A DNA stretch of 11,003 nucleotides from Betaproteobacteria bacterium. GTDB lineage: Bacteria > Pseudomonadota > Gammaproteobacteria > Burkholderiales > Burkholderiaceae. Shown here in pieces: positions 7,168 through 11,003 of this stretch. A program made the position numbers and the translations under genes. Within the stretch, counting starts at the first letter, position 1. Every line of letters starts with the position of its first letter. The DNA is taken from contig JABMMT010000327.1 of the NCBI GenBank assembly GCA_013205155.1, positions 1 to 11,003 on the forward strand, written 5' to 3'. The notes beneath the pieces were generated by a model. The model made no database searches and was not told the DNA's origin. It saw only the letters and a program-made list of their open reading frames with translations.

Positions 7168-8102
7168 TGCGTCCCCAATTTTCAATTATCTTTTTTACGA
7201 CGCTTGTAGGAATGGCGCAGGGCTTGTTATTTTTCGTGGCGCTATTAAATATAGAAGAACCGTTCTTGTCGACACCATTCCTATCAATGCTAGCATTGCC
7301 AGTCAGTTTCATCATACTGATCCTCAGTTTAGTCGCATCGTTTTTTCATTTAGGTCGTCCTGAGCGAGCTTGGCGTGCTGCCATGATGTGGCGTACTTCA
7401 TGGTTATCACGAGAAGTCATCGCTTTACCAACTGTCATGGCACTCACTGTAATCACCTTTTTCTTTGTTAATTCTGGAATGGTGCCAATATGGGTATGGG
7501 CAGCATTACTGATCAGCAATCTTGCTCTATGGATCTGCACTGCAAAAATTTACCAATGTATTCAGTTTATTCAAGAATGGTCACACCCCTCTACTCTAAG
7601 CAACTTCATCCTACTGGGCTTGACTTCGGGTGGCTTACTGCTGGAACTTCTATTAATTATTTGGAATGGGTCAAGCGTTCCTTTAGGTATGAGCCTTATC
7701 TCAGGCACCAACTTTATATTGTTATTTCTTGCTCTTAACCTCAAACTATGGATCTGGCGTCGCAATCAAAAGTTAAAACCAAAATCCGATTTAGCTTCTG
7801 CAACAGGCATTAAAGGCAGCAATATTCGTCAAACTTCTATGGGCTTTATGGGTGGCAGCTTTAATACTCGTGAATTTTTTCATCATCAAACCGATCGGGT
7901 GATCAGCAATATTCGAAAAATTATTTTATTGATGACCTATGTAGGTCCAATGATCTTGCTGGCTTTTTCTATGAATTCCCCTAACATTGCACAAATAGCG
8001 ATTGCCTTATTAATGCATTACATAGGTCTATTAGCTGAAAGATGGATGTTTTTCGCTGAAGCAAATCACCCTCAAAACTTGTACTATCAGAGAGTGTCAT
8101 AA
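7167..8102 (+). CDS. soeC: Sulfite dehydrogenase membrane anchor SoeC (DmsC family)
   Basis: A 311-residue integral membrane protein of the DmsC family. About eight hydrophobic segments are visible, near residues 7-27, 36-60, 84-101, 105-127, 145-166, 173-197, 251-269 and 273-296. The conserved FHLGRPERAWRAAMMWRTSW (60-79) follows the second segment, and GLLAERWMFFAEANHPQNLY (287-306) closes the last. A hydrophilic loop of about 50 residues (198-250) separates segments 6 and 7. DmsC-type anchors exchange electrons with quinone, so this subunit would pass sulfite-derived electrons to the respiratory chain. That assigns the SoeABC complex to the inner face of the membrane. It follows soeB with a one-base stop/start overlap; AAGGA about 10 nt upstream serves as ribosome binding site. 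Confidence 0.9.
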   Translation: MRPQFSIIFFTTLVGMAQGLLFFVALLNIEEPFLSTPFLSMLALPVSFIILILSLVASFFHLGRPERAWRAAMMWRTSWLSREVIALPTVMALTVITFFFVNSGMVPIWVWAALLISNLALWICTAKIYQCIQFIQEWSHPSTLSNFILLGLTSGGLLLELLLIIWNGSSVPLGMSLISGTNFILLFLALNLKLWIWRRNQKLKPKSDLASATGIKGSNIRQTSMGFMGGSFNTREFFHHQTDRVISNIRKIILLMTYVGPMILLAFSMNSPNIAQIAIALLMHYIGLLAERWMFFAEANHPQNLYYQRVS

Positions 8103-8116
8103 AGACCCCCTTTTCC

Positions 8117-8686
8117 ATGAATGAATTTGCTGAAAAACTCATTCATGGCAGAGTGCATGTCTCACCTAAGAGACTAGGCAATCCTGGTCCTAATGCATCA
8201 CAAAAGAATCAGATTCTATTAGCAGCAAATGCTGCCCCAGACCACGGCAGAATGATGCCCTGGCGCTTTATTGAGATTGGGCAAAGTAGTCGTGATGCTC
8301 TAGGTGAAGTCTTTCATCAATGTCTTCTTGATCGAGACCAAAATGCCACACCCATTCAACTGCAGGAGGCCAGAGAAAAGGCCTTACGCGGCCCCCTACT
8401 CTTATTAGCCATCGTCAATTATGAAGATGCCACTAATGAAATTAGCAAAGAAGAGAAACTCGTATCCTTGGGGTGTGCAATCCAAAATATTTTACTGAGC
8501 GCTTACGCTCTGGGCTTTGGCTCTGGACTATCTAGCGGCAAAGCTTTACAAAGCCCCAGATTAAGAAATCTTTTTAATCTTGCTGACCACGAAGATCCAA
8601 TTTGTTTTATCACGATTGGTACAGTCACTCAAAATAAACTGGGCCGGATAAGACCTAGCGTATCAGACTATCATTCTATTTTTTAG
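8117..8686 (+). CDS. YdjA-like nitroreductase-family flavoprotein
   Basis: A 189-residue protein of the FMN-dependent nitroreductase fold, closest in layout to E. coli YdjA. It has the APDHGRMMPWRFIEI segment (40-54; YdjA has APDHKSMQPWHF), a central region LRGPLLLLAIVNYED, the GCAIQNILLSAYALGFGSGLSSG helix and loop (starting near 119), and a C-terminal strand ending in ITIGTV. The family reduces varied substrates with NAD(P)H and FMN; the physiological substrate is unknown. It starts 14 bp after soeC with a weak ribosome binding site and precedes the terminator, so it is the last gene of the operon. Its role in sulfonate or sulfite metabolism cannot be told from sequence. A flavin-linked detoxification or reductase partner function is only a guess. 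Confidence 0.88.
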   Translation: MNEFAEKLIHGRVHVSPKRLGNPGPNASQKNQILLAANAAPDHGRMMPWRFIEIGQSSRDALGEVFHQCLLDRDQNATPIQLQEAREKALRGPLLLLAIVNYEDATNEISKEEKLVSLGCAIQNILLSAYALGFGSGLSSGKALQSPRLRNLFNLADHEDPICFITIGTVTQNKLGRIRPSVSDYHSIF

Positions 8687-8690
8687 TGAT

Positions 8691-8720
8691 AAAAAAAGCC
8701 CGACAATGTCGAGCCTTTTT
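8691..8720. terminator. Bidirectional rho-independent terminator between the soe operon and xsc
   Basis: A hairpin with loop AAT and inner stem CGAC/GTCG continues outward through GC/GC, with two mismatches. It is flanked by an A-run on the left and a T-run on the right, so a U-tract follows the stem whichever strand is transcribed. It sits 4 bp after the nitroreductase stop and 15 bp after the xsc stop. One structure therefore probably ends both convergent units. Confidence 0.8.
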
Positions 8721-8735
8721 GATTTCTAATGACGA

Positions 8736-10544
8736 TTAGACGTAGTCTTTGTACTTATCTAAAAAGCGTACTGGCTTAGAAAGTGCATCGCGACGGAAGG
8801 GGTCGCCCAGTTCGCGAGTACACATAATCTCGACAACGCAGGTTTTACCTTCTTTCATTTGCATCTCCACTGCCTTCTTGAGGGCTGGGCCAACTTGATC
8901 AAGCTCATCAACCACGATTCCCTCTGCACCCATCGATTTAGCCATGCCTGCAAAACTGGGGCTATCCAATTCACCAGCAACAAAACGGCGGTTATAGAAG
9001 TCCACTTGGTTCTTCTTCTCAGCACCCCATTGACGATTATGGAACACCACTGCCGTTACAGGAATGTCATGACGAACTGCAGTCAGAATCTCAACCATAC
9101 TCATAGCCCAGGCACCATCACCAGCGTAAGCAATCGCAGGACGCTCTGGAGCAGCAGCTTTAGCACCAATAATGGTGGGCAAAGCGTAGCCGCAGTTACC
9201 AAAGCTCATTGGGGCAAGGAAACTTCTTGGGCGATCGAAACGCAGGTAGCTATTTGCAACAGAATTAATATTACCAATATCTGTAGAGACCATCACGTCG
9301 GCCGGCATTGCTTTTTCTAGCTCACGCAGGACCTGACGAGGATGTAAATAATGACCGCCAGTTGGAGTCTTTTCTTTTTTCTGCTCTTCAATCATGTCAA
9401 GACTGAATGGGTCACGCTCATGAGTCCACTCGTCTAACTCTTTTTCCCATGCTGCTTTTTCAGTAGCGATGGTTTTTGCGCGCTCTGCCTTTGTAGCATC
9501 ACAAACCAAGGACTTACCAGCTAAACGCTTAGTCAAAGCAATTGCGGCTTCTTTTGCATCACCACAAATACCTACTGAAATTTTCTTCACCAAGCCCAAC
9601 ATCTTATTATCAGCATCGATCTGAATAATCTTGGCATTCTTAGGCCAATAATCCATACCGTGCTGTGGCAAGGTGCCAAATGGGCCAAGGCGTGAGCCTA
9701 ATGCCACGACCACATCAGCCTGAGAAATCAGCTTCATTGCAGCCTTTGATCCTTGATAGCCCAACGGACCACACCATAGAGGATGGCTTGCAGGGAAGGA
9801 GTCATTGTGGAGATAGCTATTGACTACTGGGGCACCCAAGCGCTCCGCAAAAGCCTGACATTCTTTCATGCCATCAGCCATCACTACTCCACCACCAGAA
9901 ATAATGACAGGGAATTTTGCATTTGCCAATAACTCTGCCGCTTCATCCAAACTCTTCTCGCCACCAGGCCCACGATCAAGACGATGGGGCTGTGGAATTT
10001 CAACTTCAATCTCACCATAAAAATAATCGCGAGGAATATTCAATTGGGTAGGACCCATTTCAGACATGGCGCGATCAAAACAGCGGCCAGTGTATTCAGC
10101 CATCCGCTTTGGATTATTGACGTGGCCTTGATATTTAGTGAACTCTGCAAACATAGGCAATTGGTTTGCTTCCTGAAATCCGCCTAAGCCCATACCCATT
10201 GTTCCGGTCTCTGGAGTGATCATCACTACCGGACTATGCGCCCAATAGGCAGCTGCAATCGCTGTGACACAATTACTAACGCCTGGGCCATTTTGACCAA
10301 TCACCACACCATGACGCCCGCTGACTCGCGCGTAGCCATCAGCCATATGTGCTGCTCCCTGCTCATGCACAACGGGTATTAAACGAATACCAGCAGGAGC
10401 AAAGATGTCCATTGCATCCATAAAGGCAGAGCCCATGATTCCAAAAATATCCGTCACCTTATTCGCGGCCATTGTTTCGACAAAAGCCTCTGAGGGGGTC
10501 ATTTTTTGGGGGCCAGCAGGTAAATTAGCGCCAGTCTTAGACAT
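8736..10544 (-). CDS. xsc: Sulfoacetaldehyde acetyltransferase Xsc
   Basis: A 602-residue thiamine diphosphate (ThDP) enzyme with the length and three-domain order of Xsc. The N-terminal PYR domain carries the catalytic glutamate E61 in VVHEQGAAHMADGYAR. It is followed by GPGVSNCVTAIAAAYWAHSP and the TPETGTMGMGLGGFQEANQL stretch characteristic of Xsc rather than acetolactate synthase. The middle domain has VIISGGGVVMADG. The C-terminal PP domain has the GDG (475-477) ... N503 ThDP/Mg motif. The enzyme cleaves sulfoacetaldehyde with phosphate to acetyl phosphate and sulfite in the cytoplasm. Its products are taken by Pta and SoeABC encoded on the opposite strand. The start at 10544 has an AGGAG ribosome binding site. 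A good promoter plus a palindrome shared with the iclR region lie upstream. It is monocistronic here, ending at the shared terminator. Confidence 0.95.
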   Translation of the reverse strand: MSKTGANLPAGPQKMTPSEAFVETMAANKVTDIFGIMGSAFMDAMDIFAPAGIRLIPVVHEQGAAHMADGYARVSGRHGVVIGQNGPGVSNCVTAIAAAYWAHSPVVMITPETGTMGMGLGGFQEANQLPMFAEFTKYQGHVNNPKRMAEYTGRCFDRAMSEMGPTQLNIPRDYFYGEIEVEIPQPHRLDRGPGGEKSLDEAAELLANAKFPVIISGGGVVMADGMKECQAFAERLGAPVVNSYLHNDSFPASHPLWCGPLGYQGSKAAMKLISQADVVVALGSRLGPFGTLPQHGMDYWPKNAKIIQIDADNKMLGLVKKISVGICGDAKEAAIALTKRLAGKSLVCDATKAERAKTIATEKAAWEKELDEWTHERDPFSLDMIEEQKKEKTPTGGHYLHPRQVLRELEKAMPADVMVSTDIGNINSVANSYLRFDRPRSFLAPMSFGNCGYALPTIIGAKAAAPERPAIAYAGDGAWAMSMVEILTAVRHDIPVTAVVFHNRQWGAEKKNQVDFYNRRFVAGELDSPSFAGMAKSMGAEGIVVDELDQVGPALKKAVEMQMKEGKTCVVEIMCTRELGDPFRRDALSKPVRFLDKYKDYV

Positions 10545-10548
10545 TCAG

Positions 10549-10555
10549 CTCTCCT
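10549..10555 (-). promoter_or_regulatory. Ribosome binding site of xsc
   Basis: AGGAGAG on the minus strand. The AGGAG core ends 6 nt before the ATG at 10544, which confirms that start over the internal Met at residue 15. Confidence 0.8.
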
Positions 10556-10569
10556 AGATATTCAATTAA

Positions 10570-10588
10570 ACGGAACATTTTGTTCTAC
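10570..10588. promoter_or_regulatory. Palindromic operator upstream of xsc (copy 2)
   Basis: ACGGAACATTTTGTTCTAC contains GAACA-N3-TGTTC, the same half-sites and spacing as the palindrome at 1759-1777. The two also share the flanking TAAACGGAACA and the following TTGTT. It lies immediately downstream of the xsc -10 box, over the expected transcript start and early leader, a position suited to repression. The likely ligand is the IclR regulator encoded at 1868-2668; this is inferred. Confidence 0.7.
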
Positions 10589-10595
10589 AATGCAT

Positions 10596-10625
10596 ATATT
10601 AATCGTGTATTTTCACTTATGTCAA
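10596..10625 (-). promoter_or_regulatory. Sigma-70-type promoter of xsc
   Basis: On the minus strand, a perfect TTGACA (10620-10625) is followed after 18 bp by TAATAT (10596-10601). The expected start is near 10589, giving a leader of about 45 nt that contains the operator and the AGGAG site. Confidence 0.65.
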
Positions 10626-10674
10626 GTATATAAACCCGAATATGGAATATATTTGACAACGCATTAAGACTCTT

Positions 10675-10680
10675 AAAGGA
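10675..10680 (+). promoter_or_regulatory. Ribosome binding site of the cobS-like gene
   Basis: AAAGGA, 6 nt before the ATG at 10687. No convincing promoter for this gene could be singled out in the AT-rich stretch before it; a TTGACA at 10653-10658 lacks a good -10 partner. Confidence 0.65.
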
Positions 10681-10686
10681 CGCCTC

Positions 10687-11003
10687 ATGGCTTCAAGCCC
10701 CCTATCCATCGATTTATTGAACTTTCAACCAGATCAGATGGTTTCGCTTCATTCCACCTTCCCAGAGTGCAAGGGCTTTGCTGATTTCCAAATCCCCGCA
10801 TTTAGCCAAAAATCTGATTTAGTACCCCCAGTTGACCCAAGTTATCAACTCAATCCACAAGCCAGTGTGGCTATCCTGGCTGGTTTTGCTTATAACCGCA
10901 GAGTTCTAATTCAAGGTTTACATGGCACTGGTAAATCAACTCACTTAGAACAAATTGCGGCCCGCTTAAATTGGCCCTGCTTACGCATCAATCTTGATGG
11001 GCA
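10687..11003 (+). CDS. cobS: CobS-like AAA+ ATPase (partial, N-terminal 105 residues)
   Basis: The gene runs off the right edge after about 105 codons. The visible part resembles the N-terminus of the aerobic cobaltochelatase subunit CobS. It has an IPAFSQKSDLVPPVDPSYQL segment, then SVAILAGFAYNRRVLIQGLH and a Walker A motif GLHGTGKST (77-85), followed by RLNWPCLRINLDG. CobS is a MoxR-type AAA+ ATPase. With CobT it drives cobalt insertion by CobN in aerobic cobalamin synthesis. Homologues without CobN can have other chaperone-like jobs, so the cobaltochelatase role is not proven. It is divergent from xsc across 142 bp. Whether it belongs to the sulfonate locus or marks its edge is unclear. 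Confidence 0.82.
   Translation, partial: MASSPLSIDLLNFQPDQMVSLHSTFPECKGFADFQIPAFSQKSDLVPPVDPSYQLNPQASVAILAGFAYNRRVLIQGLHGTGKSTHLEQIAARLNWPCLRINLDG

Noticed and set aside
8859..9320. A 153-codon open frame on the plus strand inside xsc
   Set aside because: It is antisense to a full-length, strongly conserved Xsc coding region. Its translation has no recognisable motif, and it has no ribosome binding site of note.
10653..10658. TTGACA as the -35 box of a cobS promoter
   Set aside because: No acceptable -10 hexamer lies 16-18 bp downstream; that position falls on the ribosome binding site region.
1..11003. CRISPR arrays, tRNA or rRNA genes, insertion sequences
   Set aside because: No regularly spaced repeats, cloverleaf-like segments, transposase frames or terminal inverted repeats were seen; nearly all of the window is filled by the listed genes.

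Overview
The window carries a compact organosulfonate-degradation locus from a bacterium with fairly low GC content. A Bug-type periplasmic binding protein, an IclR regulator, and the combination of Xsc, Pta and a SoeABC-type sulfite dehydrogenase suggest Burkholderiales. The AT-leaning composition would fit a Polynucleobacter-like member, but that taxonomic guess is inference and no marker gene is present.

Layout. Positions 1-655 (minus) hold the N-terminal two-fifths or so of a CoA-acylating aldehyde dehydrogenase, most likely sulfoacetaldehyde dehydrogenase SauS. Upstream of it on the same strand (696-1673) is a tripartite tricarboxylate transporter (TTT/Bug) solute-binding protein. A 194-bp divergent control region follows (1674-1867). 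The plus-strand operon then runs IclR regulator (1868-2668), phosphate acetyltransferase pta (2705-3616), soeA (3620-6514), soeB (6511-7167), soeC (7167-8102) and a YdjA-like nitroreductase (8117-8686). A bidirectional hairpin terminator (8691-8720) separates this operon from the convergent gene xsc (8736-10544, minus). A 142-bp divergent region (10545-10686) leads to the start of a CobS-like AAA+ ATPase (10687 to the right edge).

How the genes fit together. SauS would supply sulfoacetaldehyde from sulfoacetyl-CoA. Xsc cleaves sulfoacetaldehyde with phosphate to acetyl phosphate and sulfite. Pta converts acetyl phosphate to acetyl-CoA. SoeABC, a cytoplasmic-facing membrane molybdoenzyme, oxidises the toxic sulfite to sulfate and feeds electrons to the quinone pool. 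The binding protein would capture the sulfonate in the periplasm. A CoA ligase (SauT-like) is not in the window and would be expected to the left of position 1 if the substrate is sulfoacetate.

Regulation. The same palindromic element, ACGGAACA followed two bases later by TTGTT, lies in the iclR/TTT divergent region (1759-1777) and upstream of xsc (10570-10588). At xsc it sits just downstream of a good sigma-70 promoter. At iclR it fills the space just upstream of a perfect TATAAT -10 box. This is what would be expected if the IclR protein represses its own gene, the transporter/dehydrogenase genes and the distant xsc gene, joining three transcription units into one regulon. The loosest ends are the nitroreductase at the end of the sulfite-oxidation operon and the CobS-like gene divergent from xsc.
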